From positions 1-64,000 of the forward strand of contig CAZHSG010000002.1 in assembly GCA_964535005.1 (NCBI GenBank): a DNA stretch of 64,000 bases, in the 5' to 3' direction. The notes beneath the pieces were generated by a model, which was not told the DNA's origin, searched no databases, and was given only the letters and a program-made list of their open reading frames with translations. The first letter of the stretch is position 1, and every line of letters begins with the position of its first letter. Origin of the DNA: 4572-104 sp964535005 (GTDB lineage: Bacteria > Bacillota_I > Bacilli_A > Izemoplasmatales > Hujiaoplasmataceae). Below, one piece after another: positions 25,068 through 34,318 of the stretch. The position numbers were made by a program, and so were the translations under genes.

Positions 25068-27641
25068 TTACCCCTTTAATTCTGTTAATCTATTTTTTGT
25101 TTCTCTTAAGTTATCTTGATAATTTCCGAGTTTTGTTTTTTCTTCCAAAATTTTGTTTTCAGGTGCTTTTTTTAGGAAATTTTCGTTTTTAAGCATTCCT
25201 GTGCAACGCTTAATTTCGCCTTCTAAACGTTTAATCTCTGTTTCTAACTTAGTAATCTCTTCTTCAATGTTAACCAATGATCCAAGTGGAATATATACTT
25301 GAAGATTTGGTAATATCACGGTAACTGCATTTTCAATACTGTCAAATGATTCTGAGATTTCAAATTTGTTAGGGTTCAGGAATTTTTTAAAGAATTTTTC
25401 GTTAGTTAGCAAAAATTCCTTATCAGCTTTATTGGCTTGAATATACATATCAATTGGTTTAGACCAAGATACTTGATAGTCATTTCTTATGGTTCTAATT
25501 TTTTTGATTAAATCAAAGAACCAATCTTTGTCTTCTGCGTCTTTTAAACTGATTCCATTATTGTTTGGCCATTCAGACACCATGATTGAAATTTCCTTGT
25601 TAGGTAACTTTTGGAAAATTTCTTCTGTTACAAATGGCATAAATGGATGTAATAATTTAATGATGCTATTAAGTATATGGATTAATACTACTTTAGTTTG
25701 TTTATTTTCAGATAATTTTGACATTTCGATAAACCAAGATGCAAAATCATGCCAAGTGAAACTGTATATAATTTTAGCTGCTTCACCAAACTCATATTTA
25801 TCAAAATAATAGTTTGCTTGATCTAGCACTTTATTAAATTTAGTCATAATCCATTTTTCAGGAAAATTCATCTCATCTGGATTTAATACAATATCTTCAA
25901 TAGTCAAATCAGTTGTATTCATAATTACATAACGACTGATATTCCAAATCTTATTGATATAGTTCCAACTTGATAATACTTTTTCCTCATCGTATCTTAA
26001 ATCCATACCAGGACTTGAGTTAGTTGTTAGGAAATAGCGAAGTGAATCTGTACCATAATCCTTAATTACATCTATTGGGTCAACACCATTTCCAAGTGAT
26101 TTCGACATTTTTCTACCACTTGCGTCTCGGATAAGACCATGTATATAACAATGTTTGAATGGTGATTTGCCAGTAAACTCAAGGCTTTGAAAAATCATTC
26201 TGGCTACCCAGAAAAATATAATATCATAGCCTGTAACCATAACGTCATTAGGAAAATATCTTAGGAAATCTTCCGTTTCATCTGGCCAACCTAGTGTGCT
26301 AAATGGCCATAAAGCTGATGAGAACCATGTATCTAATACATCTTCATCTTGGGCCCAGCCTTCTTCTTTAGGAGCTTCTAATCCACAATAAGTTTCTTTA
26401 CCTTTATACCATACTGGTATTCTATGTCCCCACCATAGTTGGCGACTAATACACCAGTCTTCAATACCTTCCATCCAGTTAACAAAGATTTTTTTGAATC
26501 TTTCAGGAACAAATTCTACTAAATTATCATTAAGTGCATTTTTAGCGAGAACATCCATTCTAACAAACCATTGTTCTGATAACCTTGGTTCTACTATAAC
26601 ATTGGTTCTTTCACTATGACCAACCGCGTGAAGAATTGGTTCAACTTTTTGTAATATGTTTAGTTCTTTTAAGTCTTCAACTACTTGTTTACGACACTCA
26701 AAACGATCCATGCCATTATATTTTCCAGCTAGTTCATTCATAGTTCCATCTTCATTCATGCACAGAGGCATTGGTAATTTATGTCTTTTACCAACTTGAA
26801 AATCATTTGGGTCATGTGCAGGAGTAACTTTAACAACTCCGGTCCCAAATTCTTTGTCAACATATCTATCAACGATTACTTTAATTTTTGTTTTGGTTGT
26901 CGGAATATATAATTCTCTTCCGTGGAATTCTAAAAATCTTTCGTCTTTAGGGTTAACCATAATTGCAGTATCTGCGAACATAGTTTCTGGTCTAGTTGTC
27001 GCAACGGTTAATCCTCCTTCACCATCAACGAACGGATAGGTATAATAATACAATGCACCTTCAACATCTTGATGATCAATTTCAATGTTAGATAAAGCAG
27101 TTTTAGCTTGAACATCCCAATTGATTATTCTTTTCCCTCTATAAATGTAACCTTTATTAAAAAAGTCAATAAAAACCTTATTAACTGCTTTAGATAATCC
27201 ATCATCCAAAGTAAATCTTTCTTTTGAATAGTCAAGTGCTAGACCCATACTGCGCCATTGTTTACGGATAAACTTAGCATAGTCTGTTTTCCATTCCCAG
27301 GCAACTTTTAGATATTCTTCTCTACCTAAATCATAGCGACTTATCCCTTGTGCCCTAAGTTGTTGATCAACTTTTGCTTGGGTTGCGATACCTGCATGGT
27401 CCATTCCTGGTAAATATAGCGCATCGTAGCCTTGCATTTTCTTTCTTCTGATAATTAAATCTTGGATTGTATTATCCCATGTATGTCCTAAATGTAATTT
27501 TCCAGTTACATTTGGCGGTGGAATTACAATCGTAAATGGTTTTTTTGATTTATCTCCACTTGAAAACAGGTTATTTTCTAACCAAAAATCATATTTTCCT
27601 TTTTCAACTTCAAGATGATTATATTTTTTATCCATTTCCAT
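25068..27641 (-). CDS. valS: Valyl-tRNA synthetase
   Basis: An 857-residue class I synthetase charging tRNA-Val. The HIGH motif appears as KLHLGHTWD and the KMSKS motif as GRKMSKSLGN. The editing domain contains TTRPETMFADTA, and the C-terminal coiled coil (about 790-857, rich in E, K and L) matches ValS and not IleS. ATG 27641, after GGGAAG, is the first of two close starts. It overlaps the Nudix gene by 14 nt and lies under a T-box with a GUC specifier, consistent with valine sensing. Confidence 0.96.
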   Translation of the reverse strand: MEMDKKYNHLEVEKGKYDFWLENNLFSSGDKSKKPFTIVIPPPNVTGKLHLGHTWDNTIQDLIIRRKKMQGYDALYLPGMDHAGIATQAKVDQQLRAQGISRYDLGREEYLKVAWEWKTDYAKFIRKQWRSMGLALDYSKERFTLDDGLSKAVNKVFIDFFNKGYIYRGKRIINWDVQAKTALSNIEIDHQDVEGALYYYTYPFVDGEGGLTVATTRPETMFADTAIMVNPKDERFLEFHGRELYIPTTKTKIKVIVDRYVDKEFGTGVVKVTPAHDPNDFQVGKRHKLPMPLCMNEDGTMNELAGKYNGMDRFECRKQVVEDLKELNILQKVEPILHAVGHSERTNVIVEPRLSEQWFVRMDVLAKNALNDNLVEFVPERFKKIFVNWMEGIEDWCISRQLWWGHRIPVWYKGKETYCGLEAPKEEGWAQDEDVLDTWFSSALWPFSTLGWPDETEDFLRYFPNDVMVTGYDIIFFWVARMIFQSLEFTGKSPFKHCYIHGLIRDASGRKMSKSLGNGVDPIDVIKDYGTDSLRYFLTTNSSPGMDLRYDEEKVLSSWNYINKIWNISRYVIMNTTDLTIEDIVLNPDEMNFPEKWIMTKFNKVLDQANYYFDKYEFGEAAKIIYSFTWHDFASWFIEMSKLSENKQTKVVLIHILNSIIKLLHPFMPFVTEEIFQKLPNKEISIMVSEWPNNNGISLKDAEDKDWFFDLIKKIRTIRNDYQVSWSKPIDMYIQANKADKEFLLTNEKFFKKFLNPNKFEISESFDSIENAVTVILPNLQVYIPLGSLVNIEEEITKLETEIKRLEGEIKRCTGMLKNENFLKKAPENKILEEKTKLGNYQDNLRETKNRLTELKG

Positions 27642-28116
27642 TATAATACTTCCCTTCTACTGAATTATATTTATTACGATAATATGCATCTATTATATCC
27701 TTATTATCTTTTGAATGTATCACTGGCATATCCTTATAATCAAAATACTTTAATTCCAAAGATTCTGAGTCGTTAATTCTAAGTTCTCCACCAATAATTC
27801 TACCGACAAAACCAAATCCATAGACTTTAGCTTTATCACTTTCTCTCCAACGCATTAATGGGTTTACAAACACTCCTATATAATTGATTATTTCGATATC
27901 TAAGTTAGTCTCTTCTTTTACTTCTCTAATTGCACATTCTTCAATGGTTTCATCTAACTCAATTAACCCTCCAGGTAACCCCCAAAGTTTATTGTCAGAA
28001 CGTTTTTGTAAGAGAACTTGATTTTCAGTGTTTACAATAATGACAGCTGCGCCGATTAGCATAACCATCTTGTCTCCAATCATTTCTCTTAGATACTTAA
28101 TATAAGATTTTTCCAA
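27628..28116 (-). CDS. Nudix hydrolase
   Basis: A 162-residue protein with a complete Nudix box, from GGLIELDETIEE to REVKEETNLD (pattern GxxxxxExxxxxxxREUxEExGU). Such enzymes cleave nucleoside diphosphates linked to another moiety, for example oxidised nucleotides, NADH or ADP-ribose. The exact substrate cannot be read here. The start is TTG at 28116, eight nt after AGGAGG. It is the first gene after the valine T-box and overlaps valS, so its expression should follow tRNA-Val charging. Confidence 0.88.
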   Translation of the reverse strand: MEKSYIKYLREMIGDKMVMLIGAAVIIVNTENQVLLQKRSDNKLWGLPGGLIELDETIEECAIREVKEETNLDIEIINYIGVFVNPLMRWRESDKAKVYGFGFVGRIIGGELRINDSESLELKYFDYKDMPVIHSKDNKDIIDAYYRNKYNSVEGKYYNGNG

Positions 28117-28130
28117 AATGTTTTCCTCCT

Positions 28131-28312
28131 AAAAAAAAATCGCCCTAAAAAAGGACGAATAATCGCGGTACCACCTTAATTCTAGATTTCTCTAGCTCTC
28201 AGTACTTTTAACGCAAGCTTACGGTTTAAACTAATTAAATTCATCTAAACTACTCCATGGCGACATTCATCAAACAGAACATAAACTTCCACCAAACGTT
28301 TACTCTCTTTTC
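28131..28312 (-). ncRNA. T-box riboswitch, valine (GUC specifier)
   Basis: Minus-strand leader of the Nudix-valS operon. It starts with AGAGAGU (28308-28302, Stem I) and carries GAAU-GUC-GCC with the candidate specifier GUC at 28264-28262, then UGGAGUAG. The T-box core AAGGUGGUACCGCG is at 28177-28164. The terminator CGUCCU / AGGGCG is followed by nine U (28157-28131). Uncharged tRNA-Val should stabilise the antiterminator. Stem I overlaps the stop codon of the preceding methyltransferase gene. Confidence 0.93.
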
Positions 28313-29025
28313 TTCTGTGATTGACTACTCTTCCACTTCACTGTATTTGATTTGTATTTTATCAAAGATTCTTCAAAATGTAAAGCACTTTCATAATATT
28401 TTTCGATTATCAATATTCCTGTAAAACTATTTAATTCCATAAAACTTAAAGCTAATAACTCATCAGTTCTATTTACTACTTCAGAAAATGTATGATAATA
28501 GTAATTTGGGTTTAAATTTTCTGGATGGTCTGTTAGATAAGTATTTTTACAGGTTTCATCTAAAAATAGAATGTCCCCAATAAATATTTTTCCAAATGGC
28601 GCTAAAAAATTTGATAATAAATTAACTATATTTATCAAAGAATCACTGTCAAAATGTTTGAAGAGATAATTGATAATAATGTAATCGTATTTTTCCTTTA
28701 AAATGTCTTCAGGGACTCCCTGTAGGATATCATGATTTATTAATTTAGCATTTGGTATTCTAAGTTTAGCTACTTCTAACATTCTTTTACTAATATCAAT
28801 ACCAGTCAAATCTAATTTCTCGGGCATGATTTTTTGATATAGAGATGCAGTCCCAATACCAACATCTAGTATTTTAGCTTTAGTTATATGTTTGTTTTCA
28901 TAGATATAATCAACGATAATATCTTGTAAAACATCATAACCGGCATAGGGAAAACTATCATTCTTAATATCCTCTTGAACTAATTGATCATATTCACAAG
29001 CGATTTGATCATAAAATTTATTCAT
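28300..29025 (-). CDS. Class I SAM-dependent methyltransferase
   Basis: About 241 residues. Motif I is KILDVGIGTASLYQKI, followed by LDLTGIDISKRMLEVAK (motif II, acidic residue) and YDYIIINYLFKHFD, a standard Rossmann methyltransferase. Its substrate is not predictable. I chose ATG 29025, which overlaps the engB stop by 8 nt and has AGGT before it; an upstream ATG at 29043 lacks a good site. The 3' end (KSSQSQKKRE) is encoded within the first part of the T-box leader, and a promoter for the next operon lies inside the gene. Confidence 0.82.
   Translation of the reverse strand: MNKFYDQIACEYDQLVQEDIKNDSFPYAGYDVLQDIIVDYIYENKHITKAKILDVGIGTASLYQKIMPEKLDLTGIDISKRMLEVAKLRIPNAKLINHDILQGVPEDILKEKYDYIIINYLFKHFDSDSLINIVNLLSNFLAPFGKIFIGDILFLDETCKNTYLTDHPENLNPNYYYHTFSEVVNRTDELLALSFMELNSFTGILIIEKYYESALHFEESLIKYKSNTVKWKSSQSQKKRE
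28356..28384 (-). promoter_or_regulatory. Promoter of the valine T-box operon, inside the methyltransferase gene
   Basis: On the minus strand TTTACA (28384-28379), a 17-nt spacer and TAAAAT (28361-28356). It lies about 45 nt before Stem I of the T-box, within the upstream coding sequence. Confidence 0.55.
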
Positions 29026-29614
29026 TAGAATACCTAGAAACATTATCTTCTATTATGTCCCAAACTGTATCTCTGTTTTCGAATGTTTCAGAAGAAAAAG
29101 TAATGATTTTATCTTCATTTCTAGCCTTAAGCGCAGCTTTAATTTTTTTGATTTGATTAAATTTTTGATTGTTTGATAGTTTATCTGATTTAGTCAAGAT
29201 TATTAAAACCTCAGAATTCATTTCTTTAAAGTACTCATACATTAGCATATCATCTTGATTAGGTATACGTCTGATATCCAATAAAAGCACAGTCAGGCTT
29301 ATTTGGAAAGAATCTAAATATGCCTCAATCATTACTTGGAACTCTTCTATCATCTTTTTACTGATTTTTGCATAGCCATAACCAGGTATATCTACGAAAT
29401 AAAATTTTTCATTAATCAAGAAGAAATTAACTAATCTAGTTTTACCAGGCGTTTGTGACACTCTAGCAATTTTTTTTCGGTTTAACATCGCGTTGATAAA
29501 TGATGATTTCCCAACGTTTGAACGTCCTGAAAAAACAACCTGAGGAAGATTGTTTTGTGGAAATCCTAATTTGTCTACAGCTGAACCTGTAAATTCTATA
29601 CTTCTTAAAATCAT
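29018..29614 (-). CDS. engB: Ribosome-biogenesis GTPase EngB/YsxC
   Basis: A 198-residue TRAFAC GTPase needed for large ribosomal subunit assembly. G1 is SGRSNVGKSSFINAML, G2/switch I is RVSQTPGKTRLVNFF, G3 is VDIPGYGYAK, and G4 is LTKSDKL. Length is normal for EngB. The ATG at 29614 follows GCAGGTG. It sits between the M16 peptidase pair and a methyltransferase. Confidence 0.94.
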   Translation of the reverse strand: MILRSIEFTGSAVDKLGFPQNNLPQVVFSGRSNVGKSSFINAMLNRKKIARVSQTPGKTRLVNFFLINEKFYFVDIPGYGYAKISKKMIEEFQVMIEAYLDSFQISLTVLLLDIRRIPNQDDMLMYEYFKEMNSEVLIILTKSDKLSNNQKFNQIKKIKAALKARNEDKIITFSSETFENRDTVWDIIEDNVSRYSNE

Positions 29615-29654
29615 TTTAACACCTGCTTATATATATTATATCATTTTTTTTGAT

Positions 29655-30932
29655 TTATTTAACTGCTTTTAAATACTTAACTGAATAGATGTTTTCTTTT
29701 GTAAATAGTGCTTTAATAGGGTCTAGGTCTTCAATTTTTATATCTAATACTTGATCCAAATATGTTTCTATATCAATACCTTCACATACACAGTTGCATA
29801 GGAAGTCATGAATTCGAGATAATGAATCAAATATAGTTATATAGTTACCCATTATCATCTTTTTGTCTAGATTAAACAATTCTTCATCTAATGGTAATCT
29901 ACCAATATTTAATATCATCTCTTCAATTATTTTAGAATATTTTTTTACGTGTTCTGTCTGAACATAAATATTGATGAAACCATAATCTCTTTCAATAGTC
30001 GAATTAGCTGAGAATGATACATTCATTAGTTTTTGTCTTTTCATAATATCAAAGTTTTTGGAAGCTAGTCCAAAAGCATTGCTGATTATGGTGCCTACTG
30101 CAATATGAATAAATTCACGGTCGAAGTCTATAAAGGTTTGATTTGGTATTTTTATGCTATAAGCAATAATGTTTGTATCGTTTAAAGGTATAGCTTTTTG
30201 ATAGTTATGAACTGTTCTTTTAGTATCAGTTATGATTCTTTCAGCACTTTTATATATAGGCCAGTTGTAGAGATTATAAGAGTGGTCTTTAATTTGTTTA
30301 AATAGTTTTTCTGGAGATACATCACCGGTAATAGTTAAAGACATATTCATCGGATGATAGAAAACATTAAAAACATCATCTAGTAAATCACTATCTAGAG
30401 TAAGAACGTCTTTAACGGTACCACCAACATCAGAAAATATACCTAGATCTGTATACATCATTTTTTTTAGTTTTCGATGTAAATCTTGATGAATACTATC
30501 GTCAGACATATTCAATTCATGTTTAATTATTCTTTTTTCCTTTTGTATTGATGCTTCACTAAAATCAGGTTTAATAAAGGTTTCTAGAAAATACCCCAAA
30601 AGGTATTCAAGATTATCAATACAGTTGAATTTGTAAGCCGTAATACTTTTTGATGTGTAAGCATTGACAGAAGCTCCATGTTTGGAAAACTCTTCAGCTA
30701 GATTTCTACCATTATTCGAAAAGAAACTATGTTCTAAAAAATGTGCCACTCCTGTAGGAATTGTTTTTATTTGGTTGTCATATCTATAACAAACATCGAT
30801 TCCGCCAAAGTTAACTTGCAATGAAACCAAAGTCTTTTTATAGTTCTTTTTTGGGTGAATCGCGACTTTAAGTCCAGATTTCAACGTTTCTTCATAGATA
30901 AATTCATCCTTAAGTGCTTTTTTCTTAATCAT
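29655..30932 (-). CDS. ymfH: M16-family zinc peptidase, YmfH-like
   Basis: About 425 residues. It has the inverted zinc motif HFLEH (64-68) followed by FFSNNGRNLAEEF and the further Glu in IKHELNMSDD, so it should be catalytically active. The family includes B. subtilis YmfH and AlbF-type peptidases. It overlaps the YmfF-like gene by 8 nt; ATG 30932 follows AGGTGG, whereas a GTG at 30941 is less well placed. The two proteins probably form an active/inactive pair. Substrate unknown. Confidence 0.87.
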   Translation of the reverse strand: MIKKKALKDEFIYEETLKSGLKVAIHPKKNYKKTLVSLQVNFGGIDVCYRYDNQIKTIPTGVAHFLEHSFFSNNGRNLAEEFSKHGASVNAYTSKSITAYKFNCIDNLEYLLGYFLETFIKPDFSEASIQKEKRIIKHELNMSDDSIHQDLHRKLKKMMYTDLGIFSDVGGTVKDVLTLDSDLLDDVFNVFYHPMNMSLTITGDVSPEKLFKQIKDHSYNLYNWPIYKSAERIITDTKRTVHNYQKAIPLNDTNIIAYSIKIPNQTFIDFDREFIHIAVGTIISNAFGLASKNFDIMKRQKLMNVSFSANSTIERDYGFINIYVQTEHVKKYSKIIEEMILNIGRLPLDEELFNLDKKMIMGNYITIFDSLSRIHDFLCNCVCEGIDIETYLDQVLDIKIEDLDPIKALFTKENIYSVKYLKAVK

Positions 30933-32214
30933 TAGATCCACCTGCTTTTGTGTACATGTATATAGTATCTAGAACAAGTGTATTAGCTACTTTAATAACC
31001 GCTTCCCTAGTTACAGATTTATATTGATTTATTCTATCTTCTAAATCATATTTTTTATCTGTTGTATGGAATGCTTTGATGTGCTGTAAAAGATATTGTG
31101 ATTGTGAATCGCTTATCCAATTTAATGAACTTACACAGCTATCTTTAGCTTGTCTAAACAGTTCATCTGTAAAATCACCTTTTTGGATTTCTTCTAAAAT
31201 AGATTTAATTTTCTCAACCACTAAAGTTTCATTCTTTACTTCACAACTTAGCGAACAAACGACGATGTTTTCATCTGGTATATATGTTGAGTCAACATAA
31301 TAGGCAAGATTGCTTTTTTCTCTGATTTCCATAAATAGTTTCGATTGGTCAAAGCCACCAAAGACAGAGTTAAATACAGCCATCGCTGGATGAAGTTCAG
31401 AAAAATATTCCACATTAGTTAGGTAGGCAATAAAGACTCTAGATTGGCTTACCTCATCATATTCTTTTATAACTTTTACTTCATTATTTTTATTGTATGG
31501 ATATTGTTTCTTTAGTTTTTTTACTAGGTGATTTTTGATCATCGGATTAAGATTGTTTTTAATAATTTCATCAAATTTAGCTTCACTAAAATTACCGGTA
31601 ACAAATATCGATACGGCATCATTACTGAATAATGATTTGTATGTATCCATCAAGGAAGTTTGGGTTACGTTATCAAGTAAATCATTTTCTGGGAAATTGT
31701 ATTGTAAATTTGGTTTGTCTTGATAAAAAACTTTACTAAATCGGTAATAAGAATACATATCCTTTATCGATTTTAGAATTTTATGTAACTCTTTAGCTTC
31801 ATCTAAATTATCTTTCAAAACTTTTTTTGTTAGCATACCATTTCTTAATTTCGGATTCGTTACCATCTCATTAAGGAAAATAAATGCTTTTTTTGATAGT
31901 TCTGTTTCTTCTGCAAGATAAATTTCATTTGGATAAGTTATCACAAAATGATTAACAATATTAGCTCCAATACTTGTAGCGCTACCAAAAGCATCTAACC
32001 CATAAAGAGAGGATAGATAGCGATATTTAATCACATTACTTGGATATTTCTTCATATTATCAACTAAAGCGTTACTTAAGAAATAATATTCATTAATTTT
32101 TTCTAATCCCTGGGGATGAGTAAAAACTAAAGACCAAGTGATGGTTTTAAATTTATCTGAAATTATATAATACACATCAATACCATTGATGGTCTTTTTG
32201 ATTGGATTTTCCAT
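30925..32214 (-). CDS. ymfF: M16-family peptidase-like protein, YmfF-like (no zinc motif)
   Basis: About 429 residues with M16 architecture. The place of the zinc motif reads YYFLSNALVDNM with no HxxEH, so it is likely a non-catalytic partner. Later M16 features are present (FSEAKFDEII, VFGGFDQSKLFMEIREKSNLAYYV). I chose ATG 32214, five nt after GAGG; a GTG at 32220 overlaps that site. It is directly followed by the YmfH-like active subunit, as in B. subtilis ymfF-ymfH. Confidence 0.85.
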   Translation of the reverse strand: MENPIKKTINGIDVYYIISDKFKTITWSLVFTHPQGLEKINEYYFLSNALVDNMKKYPSNVIKYRYLSSLYGLDAFGSATSIGANIVNHFVITYPNEIYLAEETELSKKAFIFLNEMVTNPKLRNGMLTKKVLKDNLDEAKELHKILKSIKDMYSYYRFSKVFYQDKPNLQYNFPENDLLDNVTQTSLMDTYKSLFSNDAVSIFVTGNFSEAKFDEIIKNNLNPMIKNHLVKKLKKQYPYNKNNEVKVIKEYDEVSQSRVFIAYLTNVEYFSELHPAMAVFNSVFGGFDQSKLFMEIREKSNLAYYVDSTYIPDENIVVCSLSCEVKNETLVVEKIKSILEEIQKGDFTDELFRQAKDSCVSSLNWISDSQSQYLLQHIKAFHTTDKKYDLEDRINQYKSVTREAVIKVANTLVLDTIYMYTKAGGSND

Positions 32215-32226
32215 GTTCACCTCAGT

Positions 32227-32249
32227 AAAAAAAGGGAGTATATCCCTTT
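32227..32249 (-). terminator. Intrinsic terminator of deoC-deoD
   Basis: On the minus strand, AAAGGGA / TCCCTTT around a 5-nt loop with following T, immediately after the deoD stop. Confidence 0.85.
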
Positions 32250-32954
32250 TTATTCAGCTGTTTCTAATGCGATCTTCATCATATTTGTGAAAGCTGATTG
32301 TCTTTCAGCTGCCGTAGTAACTTGGTTAGTCACTAATGAATCTGATACCGTTAGCAAGCAAGCTGCTTGTTTATTAAGAACTCTAGCGTTATTAAATAAT
32401 GCAAAAGATTCCATTTCAACACCTAAACATTGGTGCTCTTCATATAGTTTTGTAAAATCTGGATTCTCACGATAGAACACATCCGAAGAATGGATTGTAC
32501 CTTTATGAATGTGAATTTTTAACTTATTAGCGATTTTTTCAAGTTCTGCGTCTAGTTCAGGTGATGAAGGTAAACAATCCTCTTTGCACCCGCTTTGAAC
32601 TAGAGCGTATGATGACTCTGAATACGCGGCGGTAACTAAAAGTGTATCATATAATTCTAAATCTGGTGAATAGGCTCCACAAGATCCAATTCTAATGATT
32701 CTTTCAACTCCGAAAACTGAATATAATTCGTATGAGTAAATACCGATTGATGGCATTCCCATTCCAGAACCCATTACTGAAATTCTTTTACCATTATAGT
32801 AACCGGTATAACCAAACATATTTCTTACTTCATTAAATTGAACAACGTCTTTTAAAAATGTATCTGCGATATATTTAGCTCTTAATGGATCCCCAGGCAT
32901 TAATACCGTTTTAGCGATAGCTCCTTCAGGTGCATTAATATGTGGTGTATTCAT
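32250..32954 (-). CDS. deoD: Purine nucleoside phosphorylase, DeoD type
   Basis: A 234-residue hexameric-type PNP cleaving purine (deoxy)ribonucleosides with phosphate to base and (deoxy)ribose-1-phosphate. Motifs: VLMPGDPLRAKYIA, MGSGMGMPSIGIYSYEL, RIGSCGAYSPD, GVEMESFALF, and LTVSDSLVT. It overlaps the upstream membrane-protein stop in TAATG. With deoC in the same operon and deoB at 58035-59213, it completes deoxynucleoside breakdown. Confidence 0.95.
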   Translation of the reverse strand: MNTPHINAPEGAIAKTVLMPGDPLRAKYIADTFLKDVVQFNEVRNMFGYTGYYNGKRISVMGSGMGMPSIGIYSYELYSVFGVERIIRIGSCGAYSPDLELYDTLLVTAAYSESSYALVQSGCKEDCLPSSPELDAELEKIANKLKIHIHKGTIHSSDVFYRENPDFTKLYEEHQCLGVEMESFALFNNARVLNKQAACLLTVSDSLVTNQVTTAAERQSAFTNMMKIALETAE

Positions 32955-33529
32955 TAAATCACTCCTTCTTTTTTTTCGATTAAATCAATTACTTCTTTTA
33001 TATTAACAATTGAAAATTGATATTCTGAATCCATAAGTCTACCTTGATAATTGATAATATTTGGGTTATTGTCAACTACAAATAGGTCCAGAACAAAGTC
33101 TTTTCCTTGTTTTATTGAAATACTATCTTCTGGTCTTGCTTTTGATTTATTTTGATTAAATGCTTCCATGTACAATTCACCTTTATCGAAATATAACCCA
33201 GCTTTCTTTAAAAATATTCCTTGACGAGTCTTTTGGAAAATAGGTATAAACAAGTCTACACCATGTTTCTTTTCTTTTAGGTAACTATGGTATGAATGCA
33301 TCATTTTTTTTGTATATCTTGCCATGAAGAAATCTCTAACAAAGCTGTATATAAATGATATTAGTATTGCAAAACTTATAGAAAATATATCTACAGGAAA
33401 TGAAAACGCAGCTAATAAACCTACTATAATCGCTGCACTTACGACAGTATATAGTAATACCCTAGGAATTGAGAATTTTCCAACTAGATTTTCTGTTGCT
33501 TCAAATACTCTCTCTTGTAATTGTTTCAT
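32954..33529 (-). CDS. Two-helix membrane protein of unknown function in the deo operon
   Basis: A 191-residue protein. After about 24 N-terminal residues come two hydrophobic helices (about 25-43 and 48-66), then a soluble tail with beta-like segments (DLFIPIFQKT, GLYFDKGELYMEAFNQ, FVLDLFVVDNNPNIINYQG). I do not recognise the family. Both junctions are TAATG overlaps, so it is tightly coupled to deoC before it and deoD after it. That suggests a role with nucleosides or at least shared control, but no function can be assigned. Confidence 0.7.
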   Translation of the reverse strand: MKQLQERVFEATENLVGKFSIPRVLLYTVVSAAIIVGLLAAFSFPVDIFSISFAILISFIYSFVRDFFMARYTKKMMHSYHSYLKEKKHGVDLFIPIFQKTRQGIFLKKAGLYFDKGELYMEAFNQNKSKARPEDSISIKQGKDFVLDLFVVDNNPNIINYQGRLMDSEYQFSIVNIKEVIDLIEKKEGVI

Positions 33530-34185
33530 TAGTAATTTGTTCTCCCTTCGTTATTCATAAGCTTGACTCCACTAGTAGTTCCTATTCTAGTAGCTCCAGC
33601 TTCTATCATTGCTTGTAATTCTTCTTGAGTTCTTATACTACCAACAGCTTCAACTTCTTTACCGCCAGCGTTGTCTTTTAATATTTTTACCGCTTCTTTA
33701 GTAGCTCCACCAGTACCAAAACCAGTTGAGGTTTTAATAAATGCTGCTTTAGTTTTACCAACTAATTCAGCTGCGATTTTAATTTGTTCATCACCTAAAT
33801 AAGATGTTTCAATATTAACTTTAACAAGATTATTCATTGCAGCTTTACATACTTGTTTAATTTCATCTTCAACGTAGTCATAGTTACCTTGTCTAAATTC
33901 GCCCATATTGATTACCATATCAATTTCATCAGCACCATTGCTAACAGCGTTTAAAGTTTCAAACACTTTTGCTTCTACTGTATTAGCACCTAAAGGAAAT
34001 CCAATTACTGTGCAAACAAGCACTTCTGTTTTTGCTAGAGCTTTACTACAATATTTTACATGAGTTGGATTAACACAAACTGACTTGAAATTGTATTGTT
34101 TTGCTTCATCTAAAAGTTTGTCAATTTCCATTTTAGTTCCAAGCGGTTTTAGATAAGTATGATCAATCATTTCATTAATTTTCAT
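33529..34185 (-). CDS. deoC: Deoxyribose-phosphate aldolase
   Basis: A 218-residue class I aldolase splitting 2-deoxyribose-5-phosphate into glyceraldehyde-3-phosphate and acetaldehyde. The TIM barrel begins IDHTYLKPLGT. The Schiff-base lysine is in AAFIKTSTGFGTGG, the other active-site lysine in KVNIETSYL, and the phosphate-binding end is GATRIGTTSGVKLM. It is the first gene of the deo operon, with TGGAGG before the ATG and a good promoter. Confidence 0.95.
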   Translation of the reverse strand: MKINEMIDHTYLKPLGTKMEIDKLLDEAKQYNFKSVCVNPTHVKYCSKALAKTEVLVCTVIGFPLGANTVEAKVFETLNAVSNGADEIDMVINMGEFRQGNYDYVEDEIKQVCKAAMNNLVKVNIETSYLGDEQIKIAAELVGKTKAAFIKTSTGFGTGGATKEAVKILKDNAGGKEVEAVGSIRTQEELQAMIEAGATRIGTTSGVKLMNNEGRTNY

Positions 34186-34241
34186 ATTACTTCCTCCAAA
34201 AGATGCTTTTATTAATTATTATTTAATTCATAAGCAATAAA

Positions 34242-34270
34242 ATTATACATTTTTTTTGTTAATTTTGCAA
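34242..34270 (-). promoter_or_regulatory. Promoter of deoC-deoD
   Basis: On the minus strand TTGCAA (34270-34265), a 17-nt spacer and TATAAT (34247-34242), about 57 nt before the deoC ATG. Confidence 0.75.
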
Positions 34271-34284
34271 ATACTATTAGAGAG

Positions 34285-34311
34285 AAAAAAGCCGATTTTT
34301 AAACAATCGGC
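34285..34311 (-). terminator. Intrinsic terminator of ileS
   Basis: On the minus strand, GCCGATT / AATCGGC with a 7-nt loop followed by six T, just after the ileS stop. Confidence 0.92.
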
Positions 34312-34318
34312 ATTCTTA

